64,000 bases of DNA from Chaetomium olivaceum (lineage: Eukaryota; Ascomycota; Sordariomycetes; Sordariales; Chaetomiaceae): NCBI GenBank assembly GCA_039881045.1, contig JAYWVB010000046.1, forward strand, positions 62,001 through 126,000. The letters run 5' to 3'. Under the pieces are notes generated by a model that saw nothing but the letters and a program-made list of their open reading frames with translations, ran no database searches and was not told the DNA's origin. Positions 12,168-22,227 of the stretch are shown here, one piece after another (within the stretch, counting starts at the first letter, position 1; each line of letters opens with the position of its first letter). The position numbers and the translations under genes were made by a program.

Positions 12168-13190
12168 TTTGCTGTGGTGATGGTGGGGACGATGGATTGA
12201 TGCACCTGCAATCTGCAGAAGCCTCTGAAACTTTTTTTGGCTGGCTGCTGCGATTGAGCGATAAGATAAGATAGAATGGTGGGGCAGGCAGACGGTCGCT
12301 CGCCTCAGGTTCAACAGCTCCAACCCTAACCCCCAACTAACTGTTCAGTGTTTGCTGTGTGTAAGTGAGCACCGAGTCCGAGAGCTCCCTAACTTTGGGT
12401 GTTCGTAAAGCTGGCAAGTTCAGGAGTTAGACTGCAAAGTCCGCTAAGGAAGGCAGGTAGGTAAGACTGTTGAAGTGTCAAATCAATGAACTGGGTCCTG
12501 CCCTCGGGCCATAACTCCCCGAAACGAATAGACAAACACTGATATTCATACAAGTCTTCTCTCTGCTCCTTCTCATTGCGTGCCATCCTTCGATTTAGGT
12601 GTTGGAGAGACTTGAAGTTTGGACGGAAGATGTCACTGTCCTTAAATACTGGCAGTGCGTCCCACTGAATCCCAGAAACCGGTAGAGACAACCTGCAGAA
12701 TCCGGTGAAACCGCTTTGTATAGATATATTTGTATGGATAAATTTGTAGACAGATCTATGATCAGGGAAGCAGGTAGCCAGTGGCCGGGTTTTCGGTCGC
12801 AGGCCAGACCCAGGAAGCCGGACTCTCTGCTGTGTAAGAAAGACGCCGAAGACGAAGACACTCAGTGACCCTGTTCCTTTTTTGCATTAGTTGCCAACAG
12901 TCCCAGGACCGCAATGGGTTCCCGGCTCGGACTCTCGCCCAAGAGTTCTGATCTGGTCTCTCAAAACCTGGCCGAGGCGGCGTCGAGGATGGTGGGTTGG
13001 TTGCAGCCCCTGCTCTCGACCCAAATTTTGCCCATGCACTCACTGGCTCGGTTCTGTGAGCCCGTGACCGTTGGTGGATTCGTGGCCGTGGTAACTGACC
13101 AGTCAGAAGAAGGGATTCGCGGACACAAGGAATCCAGGGGCAAAAAAGATCGGATGGGGAAAAGTTAAGCGAGCTTCTTTCGAAGTTGAT
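12168..13190. other. Intergenic region upstream of ebp2
   Basis: About 1 kb between the ebp2 start and the tRNA-Thr gene. It should contain the ebp2 promoter and leader. In-frame ATGs upstream of 12167 exist (to 12323) but encode nothing resembling Ebp2. No other feature is seen. Confidence 0.4.
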
Positions 13191-13272
13191 TGCCCACAGC
13201 CAGAATCGAACTGACGACCTTGTCATGACCTAGATATACTAGTGACACGCTATACCACTTAGCCATGCGGGC
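13191..13272 (-). tRNA. tRNA-Thr (anticodon AGU) with a 10-nt intron
   Basis: The sequence folds into a complete cloverleaf. The 7-bp acceptor stem pairs GCCCGCA with TGTGGGC, followed by discriminator A. The D arm is GCTA/TAGC with GG in the loop. The 5-bp anticodon stem is TGTCA/TGACA, the variable loop is AGGTC, and the T arm is GTCAG-TTCGATT-CTGGC. The anticodon loop is 17 nt, which leaves a normal 7-nt loop with anticodon AGT (read as IGU, Thr) plus a 10-nt intron after position 37, the usual place for nuclear tRNA introns. The internal B box GTTCGATTC is present. No CCA is encoded, as expected for a eukaryotic nuclear gene. Confidence 0.92.
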
Positions 13273-13663
13273 GCTTGTTTAACTGTTGAAAGCGAGTTGG
13301 CGATGTCCAGGTTATGGTGTTGTAATTTCCGAACCCCCCAGAGTGTCTCCACAGTCTCAAATGGACTTTGGTCGTGGGTGCAGGGAAAGGCAGGAACGAC
13401 CTCACTCACTGCTTGCAGCGTTTAGGAGACGATTCCAGTCACTGGCTACGATGGGAGTGGGAGCGAGGATGATGTCGACACAAACGGGTGGTCCGTTGTC
13501 TAGAAGTATGCTAATTATTTCAACTACAGATTCGTGGCCTACAAAGATATCCTTCTCTAGCGACGATCACGACGACGGCCACAGGGCAGGTTCATTTATG
13601 AGCCGGGTAGCATTCTTGTTGCTGTTGCGGTGGCATTTCCGATCTCATGCGACCACGTCCCCG

Positions 13664-13757
13664 AACCCCTGAGCCAACCCCTGAGCCAACCCCTGAGCCA
13701 ACCCCTGAGCCAACCCTGAGCCAACCCTGAGCGCCAACCCTGAGCGCCAACCCCCCT
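13664..13757. repeat. Minisatellite of about 12-14 bp units
   Basis: Seven to eight head-to-tail copies of a unit reading CCCTGAGCCAAC, with small length differences (extra C, or GCG inserted in the last copies). The length steps suggest slippage. It lies in non-coding DNA between the tRNA gene and the purine/pyrimidine inverted repeat. Confidence 0.85.
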
Positions 13758-13852
13758 GAAACCTCACCACACATAGACAAAAAAAGCCGGACTACAAGCG
13801 TGCAAGCTCGAGTTGTCGAAACGAAACAAAGTTTTCCGGAAGGAAGCAAATT

Positions 13853-14083
13853 AAAAAAAAAAAAAAAGTCGAAAGAAAGACCACAAAAGAAAAAGAGATG
13901 GAGGAAAAGGATGCAAGAGGGAAACAAAGTAAAAGAAATGTAAAAAGAGTAAAAAGATATTCTCTAGACCTCTTTCATCTTTTTCCTCCATCTCTTCTTT
14001 TGTTCTCTTTCGACCTTTCTTTTTACTCTGTTTTCCTCCTTTATCCTTTCCCTCCATTTCTTCTTCTTTTGTTGTCTTTCAAC
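13853..14083. repeat. Purine/pyrimidine inverted repeat next to an A15 tract
   Basis: A run of 15 A (13853-13867) is followed by a purine-rich arm (about 13868-13940). Two pyrimidine-rich arms follow (about 13969-14014 and 14017-14083), each an imperfect reverse complement of the first. All three units share a GTCGAAAGA-like start, an ACAAAAGAA core, and GAGATGGAGGAAAAGGAT. A transcript would fold into a long hairpin. I see no coding sense in any frame. Confidence 0.7.
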
Positions 14084-14252
14084 CTTTTCTTACACAGGCT
14101 TGTTTCTTTTGGTGTTCGGCCTTTTTTGGCCAGAGGGTGTTCACTCACTCCAACTGCCAGTCACCCATTGCAAACAGTCACTCACAGCAAAGCATCGAAC
14201 TAAAAAGTGTGTCAAGGCCGGCTTCAATTTACTAGATACCATTCCTCCTCCA

Positions 14253-14463
14253 TGTGACGGAGAATGCGCCTGGTGCCCTGGGTTAGGGTTGGATGCGCAT
14301 TCCCGGTCATATACTGCAGTGGTCTGTGCGCACACCACACTTATTCCACGACCCATCCCTGTGTTGTAATCTTTTCTCTCTTTTCCTTAGCTTTCGATTA
14401 ACAGAATAGAGTGGTACTTGCAGTGCCTTTGAGCCTCGCGATCCCTATCGCTCATCCCTCACA
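14253..14463 (+). mobile_element. Solo LTR, copy 1 (211 bp)
   Basis: The element begins TGTGACGG and ends CCCTCACA, so it has the TG...CA ends of a long terminal repeat. It is flanked on both sides by the same five bases, CTCCA (14248-14252 and 14464-14468), a target-site duplication left by integrase. It matches the element at 24695-24905, in the opposite orientation, at 210 of 211 positions. No reverse transcriptase, integrase or second LTR lies beside it, so it is a solo LTR, presumably left by recombination between the two LTRs of a full element. Inside it is a telomere-like GGGTTAGGGTT motif. Confidence 0.88.
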
Positions 14464-14468
14464 CTCCA

Positions 14469-15142
14469 CATACCAGTCAGAAAAAAAAAGCAAAACCATA
14501 TCGCCCTGTCCCCCATCCCCCCTCCCCCAGCCATCCCAAGACAAGCAAAAAGGTCATAGCACCTCAGAACAAGAACAAGAAGGGCGCGAATCTTCCCATC
14601 CCCATCTTCCACTCGCCGGCGAGACGACATCGCGAACTAGTCCCGCTGGCAGATGGAGCAAGTGACCAAAAAGGGTGCTGATAATAAACCGGTTGTTGCG
14701 GGGTCGTAGCTGAGAGCCTGTCGAGAGCCAAGCGGCTCAGGAGAGCGAGAGAGGAGGACGGAGAGGCAGACGAGTCTGGCCGCCGTGATGGTATATAAAA
14801 ATATAAAAGTTCGTAGAAAAAGAATAAAGAGAATGGCGGCATGGGCGGTTGGTTGATGGTGGGTTGGGTGGGTTGTGGTTTGGTCGTTTTGGGTTTTGTT
14901 GAAGCCGGCTTGACGTGGTGGGTGGTGGTGGTTCGGGCGTGACGAGGCGCATCTCCTGGTTCCCTGAGGCTCAGCGGGCTGGGGAAAGGTCCTGGTGTAT
15001 CGGAGGACGCTTTCCTTGGGGCTGTGACGTTATGCTGAGAAAGGGTCTTGGTGGTTGAAAGAGGTCATGAGGACCCTCTTGTGAAAGGCAGGAGATGCGG
15101 CTCATACACGGCCGCCAGCACCGGGTGTCCCCTGGATGTCAT
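14469..15142. other. Intergenic region downstream of the pheromone gene
   Basis: It should contain the 3' UTR of the pheromone gene. Pheromone transcripts in related fungi have long untranslated regions. No other gene is seen. Confidence 0.35.
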
Positions 15143-15217
15143 TTACATGACAACGCAGTAGGCGTTGAAGTTGGTGGAGGTCTGGGGAACCTTGGTCTGG
15201 GTGGTGGTGGAAGGCAT
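15143..15217 (-). CDS. mfa1: Lipopeptide (a-factor-type) mating pheromone precursor
   Basis: A 24-codon frame starts with ATG at 15217 and ends with TAA at 15143-15145. The peptide begins MPST, has a central TKVPQT motif and ends NFNAYCVVM. It is the same length as the Neurospora MFA-1 and Sordaria PPG2 precursors as I recall them, and differs at only a few positions. CVVM is a CaaX box. By family knowledge the cysteine is farnesylated, VVM is removed, the cysteine is methylated and the N-terminus trimmed, and the peptide is exported by an ABC transporter to attract the opposite mating type. The frame extends 41 codons upstream to an ATG at 15340, but that ATG overlaps the TATA box (15339-15345), so the downstream ATG is the likely start. 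The leader is rich in C and A, typical of highly expressed fungal genes. Confidence 0.94.
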   Translation of the reverse strand: MPSTTTQTKVPQTSTNFNAYCVVM

Positions 15218-15338
15218 GTTGATTGATTTGGGGGGTTGTTTGTTTGAAGAGTTGTAGTTGTCTTGATGTCTTGAATGTTTGTGATAGTGTGCTGATGAAC
15301 AAGAAGGGGTCTGATAGTAGGTCGAAGATGAAGAGGAC

Positions 15339-15345
15339 ATTTATA
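15339..15345 (-). promoter_or_regulatory. TATA box of the pheromone gene
   Basis: TATAAAT on the minus strand lies about 122 nt upstream of the ATG at 15217. Transcription starting about 30 nt downstream would give a leader of roughly 90 nt. Confidence 0.6.
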
Positions 15346-15476
15346 TCTTTAGCTCGGGAGCATTGAGAGCACGCTTAGAAGTCCCTCCCTCCCTCACTCC
15401 GATGGCCATCGCTACTATTCTTCCCGCTGTCCTGGATCCCGCGGATAATGGCAAGCGCTCTCGACCCGATCGCATT

Positions 15477-15495
15477 CTTTGACACCCCCTCTTTG
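15477..15495. promoter_or_regulatory. Two CTTTG motifs upstream of the pheromone gene
   Basis: CTTTG occurs at 15477-15481 and 15491-15495, about 260-280 bp upstream of the pheromone ATG. CTTTG is the reported core bound by the Neurospora mating-type HMG protein MAT a-1. Such a short motif is common by chance, so position is the only support. Confidence 0.35.
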
Positions 15496-15549
15496 GTGTT
15501 ACGAGTGACAAACATGCAGAAAGAGGCCCCTCCCGAGGGGCGAAGGTCC

Positions 15550-15813
15550 TAGTATTGTGCCCTTAGTATTGTCCCCTCGAAACAAGGCGAGGCCGGCCCT
15601 GGGGATGCGATAGGAAGCCTTCTGGGCCTCTGCCGACAACATGCACAGCGTTCGAGGCACGACTCGCCATTAGTTTACATTCCTTGATCCGCTTGATTGC
15701 ACATAATGGTGGACTGGGATTTGAGAAGCTGCCACATGCCTTGCAGGTCGCCAAGGTTGAAGTCGTGGTGGCGTGGGGCTTAGTATTGTTCCCCCTGAAC
15801 CCCTTAGTATTGT
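15550..15813. promoter_or_regulatory. Four copies of TAGTATTGT upstream of the pheromone gene
   Basis: The 9-mer TAGTATTGT occurs at 15550-15558, 15564-15572, 15781-15789 and 15805-15813, all in the same orientation, arranged as two pairs. Each copy is followed by a C-rich stretch, and three of the four are preceded by CT or TT. The motif contains ATTGT, the complement of ACAAT, the core of many HMG-box sites. The copies lie 330-600 bp upstream of the pheromone start, where mating-type or nutritional control would act. Binding is inferred, not shown. Confidence 0.5.
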
Positions 15814-16400
15814 TGACCCCGGCCCTTGTTTGTCATGTGCAACCCCGGCCCGCAAAGAACATCAAATCCGCTGGAGGCGACATCAATCGTCCATGTTCGA
15901 CTAGCCCTATCCCATACTCATATTTCTGAAAGAGAAAAACAACTAATGTTTGCCGTTCGGACATTACCGCCTCAAAAAACCGTTACCCCGTCTGAGACCA
16001 CCTTCGGGCCCGTGAATGGCCCGTTGTGCAAGCAATTAAACGGCTTTCGCCGATTCCCTGAGCAGCAATGCTCCCGACTGGGCATCTAGAACCGAGAGAA
16101 AGGAAGCCTAGTTGTCCAGCCAGTAATCAGCAAAGGCGTCTGGATGCATCGAGATGCAGACTACACGGCTCGGAAGCATCATGAGCAGCATATGACCTGC
16201 AATGAGGCGACAGATATCGCCAGGCCACAGATATTCCGTGGCGACATGATAGGAGCCGACAAGACTCGGTCTGCCGTCATCGTGGAGAGCGCGGCAGGCA
16301 GGATGCAGCATTGCCTGCCTCGCTCCAGCGAAGCAAGTTCCTCATCCACACCTACACCCACACCCCATCGCCGAAGAGTAATAACCAGAAAAAGGATAAC
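15814..16400. other. Intergenic region between the pheromone promoter and the cyanase 3' end
   Basis: About 590 bp. No gene, repeat or RNA is recognised. It should contain the cyanase 3' UTR at its right end. Confidence 0.35.
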
Positions 16401-17332
16401 TCACCACTTTCCCTTGAGCGTAATCACCACCCACGCGGCGCCAGTTTCGTCCTACCCAATAGCGTCAGCCACGTCACACCCGCTTTCCACACACAACACA
16501 ACACCTATCGGCCGAAGATAGTCCAGGGAGCCGAGTAGCCCCCCCTATCCGACACCCATCCACACCGGGGCCCCTGAACGGAACGGACGCCATCCGACGA
16601 CGCCAACCAAACTCAGCCAGAAGAAGAAAAGAAGAAGCCAGAAACAGAACGTACCACTTCCTTCTCCACCTTACTATTAAAGCAAATGGCACTCATAATC
16701 CCATCCCCAAACTTCTCGTTCATCACCGCCTTGAACGCATACCCATAATTCTGCACCACCTCGTACAGCCGATAAATCAGCGGCTCGACGGGGGGCATCG
16801 GCCCGGCCCTGCCCCTGTCCGGAAAGCCCATCATCTGGGCCGCGATGGGGGACTCGGCCGAGAGCCCCAGCAGGCGGCTGAGTTTCTCGGCGTCCTCCGG
16901 GGAGGCGCGTGCCTGGCCGTAGAAGATGGCGGCCACGGCGACTTCGCTGCGGCCGAGGTGCGACGCGATGGCTTCGAAGGTGAGCCGCTTTTGGGTTTTG
17001 GCGTCGAACAGGGTGGCCGAGTAGGCCGGGAGGCGGTCGATGATGGAGGACTGTTGTGGGTTAGGCGGGGGTTGGGGGGCCGTTGGGGGGGGCGGGTAGG
17101 GTGGTGTTAATGGGGGTTGTTTTGGTGTGATTGGTGAGGTGTGATGTGAGAGGGGATAGACAGGTGAGTTGCGTGATGAAAGTGCGTGTTGAGGATGTGT
17201 GATGAGGATTGGTGGTGAAGATGCGTGATGAGGATGCGTGCCGGGGTTGTGACTTACATCGAGGGAAGCGAGATTCTGTCGTTGCTCGGCGATATCGATG
17301 ATGGATCCGCGGCGGGGTCGTTGGTCTGCCAT
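16401..17332 (-). CDS. cynS: Cyanate hydratase (cyanase)
   Basis: There are three exons: 17258-17332, 16655-17050 and 16401-16451. The introns have donors GTAAGT and GTACGT and acceptors CAACAG and GGTAG. The product is 173 aa. The catalytic triad is visible as Arg119, Glu122 (in YRLYE) and Ser145 (in GDGIMSAI), with the same spacing as Arg96, Glu99 and Ser122 of E. coli cyanase. Cyanase converts cyanate and bicarbonate to ammonia and two CO2. It acts as a decamer in the cytosol and lets cells detoxify cyanate or use it as nitrogen. The N-terminal half has the usual helical domain (LTFEAIASHLGRSEVAVAAI). The last exon encodes DETGAAWVVITLKGKW and stops, a few residues shorter than many fungal relatives. 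No frameshift is seen. Confidence 0.95.
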
Positions 17333-17663
17333 GGCGATAGGATGGATGAGTACTCGATGAGTGATGAGTGACTGTCTTGGTGCTTGCGTGCTTTGTTAGG
17401 CGGGTGTATGGATGTATGTCTCGGCTTGTGTTGACCGAAGTGTGTTGACGCGGTAGTCCAGCACTTTATAACACGACCCCCTCTACATGCACGACCCAAT
17501 GGACCCCTCGGACAACCCCTCCTCTGCTTATGGCCCCCATATTGCTGGTAGCATGCCGAGATGGGATGTATGAGCTCACTAACCCCACATTCAGGTGGAT
17601 GAATGCATAAGGACCCTATCCCCGCAGGAGATCAACCGGAAACTCGGAGGAGCGGGGTTGACA
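17333..17663. other. Intergenic region between cyanase and the Aim6-like gene
   Basis: 331 bp between the cyanase start and the 3' end of the Aim6-like gene. It should hold the cyanase promoter and the neighbour's 3' UTR. Nothing else is seen. Confidence 0.4.
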
Positions 17664-19198
17664 TCAGATGATACGGAATCTGATATCCAAGTGTTCTCTT
17701 TTCTTGTGTGTCATAACCAACCCTACCGCGGGCTCTCCCTCTGTTATTAGTAATGCGCCATCGCCATCCAAAGTCTTTCCTAGCCTCTTCTGTATCCATA
17801 AACGAAAGCACCGAGGACTACCGTCTTCTAAAACCTTCCCCTTTGTCCAATCCTTCTTCGTCGCCGCCTCCAAATCATCGACATTCAGCATCCCGATCCC
17901 CTCCTCAACCAGCACCTCCCAAACCCGATTCCTCAGGTGGATCGGCCAAAACGGCAGCCCCCAATACCGCGATACCAACCCCCTGTTCTTCGCCTCGCGA
18001 ATATGGCTCCGGATCTTCTCCAACTGACTCTTGCTCGGCCCCTGCGTCCACCACACCCCCCCAATGGCCTGCCAAAAGTCGGCGCTCGCGTAGTATGAAT
18101 TGGTCAAGTTATACCCGAGTTCTCCAGCTTGTCCAGGGGCGCATCAAAGAAAGCTTCGCGGCGGGTAGAGTTAGAGTTCCCCAGGATCTGATCAAACGGC
18201 GCGTTGCCCGTGCCGACGACGATGACGGGCCGCTGGTGGAACTGGTCGTCCTCGTAGTAGCTGAGCCAGTCGCGCTCGCGCAGCGGGGCGAGCTGCTTCA
18301 TGACCCACGGCCAGGTCGCGGCGCCGTCCGTCTTGATGTCGACGAGCAGGACCAGCGGCTGCTCCGGGTCGGTGTCGAACACGCCGTTGGTTTTGCCGTT
18401 GTAGTAGGACGTCGACGGGTTCTGGCGGGTGAGGATCTCGACCAGCGGGTTGACGTACAGGCTCTGGAAGGTCCGGTTGCGTTGTAGACTGGCCGTGCTG
18501 TGTCCGACTAGGAGGTCGTTGTCGCGCAGCCAGACGTCGGACTCGACGCCGGTGCAGCCCGCATAGATGGCCGTGAACAGCGGGATTTCGCGCCAGTAGT
18601 CGTTGTGTGAGTGGCAGGCGACGGGCAGGACGTCCCGGAGGAAGTCGGTTGGGTACCAGGAGAGTTCTTCGGTGCCGGTGCCCGGTTTGCCCCAGTTCAC
18701 GAACGGATCGCCCCTGTCACCGCGCGTTCCCAGGTACCGATGCGCCATTGCCTCGGCGGACCTTACGAGGAGATAGGTCACTGTTCTTTGGGGGAAGTCA
18801 GTGTGTGGAAGTGATGTGATGCAAGGCCGGCTGACTTACACCAAGAGTAAGCCGAAGAAATATGTCGGCCATGTCCATTGTATCTCCGGCTTATGCCTCG
18901 CGCCCCGGATGCTGTCCCCATTTACACCGTCCTCAATCTCCGCGTCGTCCCCCGAGACGGAGACGTACTCGTCGGTCGCCGCCGGCCTTGACTTTTCCGC
19001 TTTCCAAGAAACCATGTTTAACCAGAAAGTTGAGAAAATACCAGAACCCCTCCTGTCCTGATCATTTTGAAGGGTGCTGCGTGGGAGCGCCCCAGAAGAA
19101 GACGGACTATCCCCGAGGACTGTGACCCCCACTTGTGTTACCTCTGCCGCCGAGTCCCGATTCCTCTCCTCCACGAGACCCACCGACTCCGGGCGCAT
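17664..19198 (-). CDS. aim6: Altered inheritance of mitochondria protein 6-like phosphodiesterase (apparent frameshift)
   Basis: Exon 1 is 18840-19198 and exon 2 is 17664-18785, with a 54-nt intron (GTAAGT...CAAAG). The product is about 493 aa. The N-terminus is polar. The splice creates one membrane segment, WPTYFFGLLLVTVTYLLV (about residues 109-126). After it comes a PLC-like/GDPD-type phosphodiesterase domain with CHSHNDYW, GVESDVWL, LLVGHS and LVLLVDIKTDG, and near the end the family motif MLNVDDLEAAT. The frame breaks at about 18111-18113. One extra base there joins ENSGY to NLTNSYYASADFWQAIGG, the expected continuation. Aim6 was named from yeast mitochondrial-inheritance screens. Its substrate is not established. 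The chosen ATG is the first in frame. The C-terminal tail after the NVDDL motif is longer than in yeast. Confidence 0.88.
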
Positions 19199-20545
19199 GA
19201 TCCGAAGCGTGTATGGGTGGGTTGCGCGGGGAGGGATCACGTTCGTTGTCAAGGTCGGAAATCGTTGGTGGAGGTATCTCAGGGACGCGTCGCTCTACAC
19301 GTGTACTTGGGCAAATTGAGGCGCGTCAATTGCTTGCGACGAGCAGGTCCGATGCAGATGCAAAGGGGAGAGAGGCTGGCAATAAGAGGAAAGCGAGACG
19401 GCGGGCACAGAATTATATCCATGTAAGTACAGATTAAGTTGGTCCCGGCTCCGGCTTAGGCGCAGTTCGTTCACTAGTTGCTGACATGGAGGATGAAACG
19501 CCATTGAACGCCAAAAGAGCGGCCTGGACTCTCGCTCAGCTGCCCAACGCCAACGGAGAGCAAGTCTGCCGATCTGCTCCGCTCCATCTTTTCCCGTTCC
19601 GAGAGCGCTAGTAATCTATGTAATAAATAAATATTCTTAACATTCGGTGTGGTGGTTGAGAAAAGGAACCGTTCGTCGCTTCCTTCCAGATCGTGTCGGT
19701 GCGTGCGGAAAATATCCTCAATGATTCGTCTGAACCAAAGGCAGAATCAGGAAAAGCGAAGCTGTGAACTGCTGGAAGCCCAGGCTTTGCCAGGGCTCTT
19801 GTTGGGGGAAACGGTCACTGTGTAGTTACTGTGTGGACGTCCAACAGCGTTCACCCTCTGATAGAAGTCCGGCTGCATCAAGGGTAATATGCGAACGCGT
19901 AAGGTGACTCGTACAACGCTCCAACGGAGCAACCAGTTTTATCTTGACAATCGAGCGTATTGCCGCTGACATCTTTTGTGGAATACGCTCGGAGACGGGG
20001 GATTCTGTCCCCTACTGTGCGTATTGTGACATAGCACACAGTGTTGCGGACTTATGTGTGTGGGCTCACTTTAAATGTCTGGGGATGACCCCGCCATCTC
20101 TTTCTCCATACCTCTGCCTCTCTCTGTTTCCCCTCTGGACTGGAACCACGACAACTTCAGATAAATCGATACATTAAATCTCCAACCTTCTCTTCATACG
20201 TTCTTAAATGCAGATATTTCTCAAACAAAATTCTTGGTTGGGGTTGCGACCGAGGACGGCTTCGCGCATCGCAACCCGGGCCATCCATCATCACCGAGTC
20301 CAGTCAGTGCTTTGGAGTGGACCGAGGTGGACTGGTTATCAAGACGTCCCCAACAAAGGGTCAGGACTATCTGGACTATCCGAGACCTGCACAAAAGTTA
20401 TCCCACTTGACCCCCCTTCTCGATTACGTTCCATCAAGACAGGCAATATACGATGCATACAAGGACGAAACGAACTAATTACAACGCCCTCCTTCCTCCT
20501 TGGTATCCCGACCATCTTCAGATTCACCTACCACTATGATACTCA
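19199..20545. other. Intergenic region between the Aim6-like gene and the GTPase pair
   Basis: 1.35 kb. It holds the Aim6 promoter on the left and the 3' side of the GTPase gene on the right. A short A/T-rich patch lies near 19618-19640. No gene or repeat is recognised. Confidence 0.4.
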
Positions 20546-22227
20546 TCAGTGACGACCATGAGAGCGGCCAGATCTCCCTTCTCCACTGCGAGGCCGGTCG
20601 AACGCACCATACGCCAGATCGACGAGCTCTTGAGTACCACCCCCAACCCAGCTGCTGATCATTGACTTGCATAGAGCAGCGATCGGGCTTCCCGAGCTCT
20701 TCTTTTTGCTGCGCTGCTTCTCGTTCGCGAGCCTGTTCTCGAGCTCCGCCAGCTGCTTGACAAGGGCAAGCTCGCGCTCTGTGGCGCGCACGCGCTCCTG
20801 ATGGACGCCGGTTTCCCGCTGGTGCTCGAGCGTCAGTCGCTGCCGCTGAAACTCGTGTTGATGGCGGGCTTTGTTCTCTTCCATCTCACGGCGGACAGCG
20901 GCGATTTGACCCTCAAGATGGAGGCGGTCTAAAGACGAGAGGGCGGTAGTATCGGTGCTATCGAGGTCTTGGTTCTGTTGTGCCTGTTTGGCCTGGGCCT
21001 CTGCTGCCAGCGCCCGGTACTTGGCGTCCTTCTCACGCGCCAGCTGCTGCAGGGAGACGCGCAGTTGGTCGCGGTCGGTGTTGAGCCGGGCAGCCCGTCG
21101 CTCGGCTTCCTCCTTCTCTTTGCGGAGGAGCTCAAACATCTGGGTGTCTTTCTCCTGGAGGGCCATTTCCATGCTGGCTTGGTATTCGGCCAAGTCGGCC
21201 TCAAACCGGCGGCGAGCCTCCAGCATCTCGGCTTGGACGAACTGGCCGGCGGCCGTCTCGTCGAGATTTTTCTTCTCGTCCACCATTTGAACCTGGATGT
21301 CGAGCACGGCACCTTGGCCGTTGATACCGCCCTTGGTTGCGCCGTCGATGAGGCTGCCGACGATCGACTTAGCCGACTCGGGGCTTCCATCGTGCTTAAC
21401 GACACGGCTGCCACGTTGGATCATGACACCCCAGAATTCGGGTTTCCGAAGGTCCTCCGACCGTTGCTGGCCGACCCGTCGGCCCTCCTCGGTGGCCTCA
21501 AGGCCTTTCCACATGGTGGTGGCAAGAACCACGCTTGAAAGACCGCGATCGCCGCACAGCTTCTGGAACATGTGCAGGTTCTTGAGCGCCGACCCCTGCA
21601 TCCTGGGATCGGTAATGCGGTGAAGATAGACTATCCCCGCAAGCCGGACCTTTTTCGAGTAGATGGCCGCTAGGAAGAAGGCGATTTCCTTGAGGATCTC
21701 GGTGTCGGAGCGCGAGGTATCGTCAAAGCCTGGCGTGTCAATAAGATACACTGTCCGGCCGTCGTACTGGAAGCTGTAGATGTCAATGTCGGAGGTGCCT
21801 GCAAGAAATTAGTAAGTTTCCGTCCGCTATGGTTGAAGAAGGATACCCCTTTTCCTCTGGTGGTGCGGGGGAGAAGGGGAGCATCATACAGGAATTCAAT
21901 GAGTGACCAATCTGGACCGACTCCTCCGCCAGCAGTGAGATGAACGTGCTCTTCCCGGAGCCGGTGACGCCCATGAGGGCAATCACGATATCATCGTCAC
22001 TGTGGTGCGAGTGCTATTAGCATTGCCGGCCCGCAGAGAAGGAATCATCGTTCAACGTACCTCAGAGAGCCAACATCTTTTGCCTCCATACTCTCGTCCA
22101 GGTCCTTGTCCGGATCCGTTGAGGCCACAGCCACTGGTGGCTCGAGTCTCGAGTGACGGGCTTCATTATCTTCCTGCTGAAGTTGCGTTTCGGCAGCGTC
22201 AACGTAGACGTCGTTGTCCAATTCCAT
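20546..22227 (-). CDS. AIG1-like P-loop GTPase with coiled-coil C-terminus (paralogue A)
   Basis: Three exons: 22061-22227, 21890-21999 and 20546-21798. Splicing keeps the frame and gives 509 aa. After an acidic leader comes the P-loop GVTGSGKST (residues 66-74) and the switch II region DTPGFDD (113-119). An AIG1/GIMAP-like block follows, with IVYLHRITDPRMQGSALKNL and KLCG. At the position of the usual G4 motif (TKxD) the sequence reads VVLATTMW, so base specificity is doubtful. Residues about 240-480 are a long charged coiled coil. The C-terminus has no CaaX box. The gene is head-to-head with its paralogue at 23113, and the intron interrupting the Cys codon is at the same place and phase in both. 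AIG1-like GTPases often assemble on membranes. The function in fungi is not known. Confidence 0.85.

Noticed and set aside
11221..12180. 319-codon open frame opposite ebp2
   Set aside because: Serine-rich antisense reading of the acidic Ebp2 tract. The minus strand carries the conserved protein.
13664..13757. CRISPR-like array
   Set aside because: Units are contiguous without spacers. This is a minisatellite in a eukaryotic genome.
15143..15340. 65-residue version of the pheromone precursor starting at 15340
   Set aside because: Its ATG overlaps the TATA box, the extra 41 residues look like a CA-rich leader, and family members start at the internal ATG.
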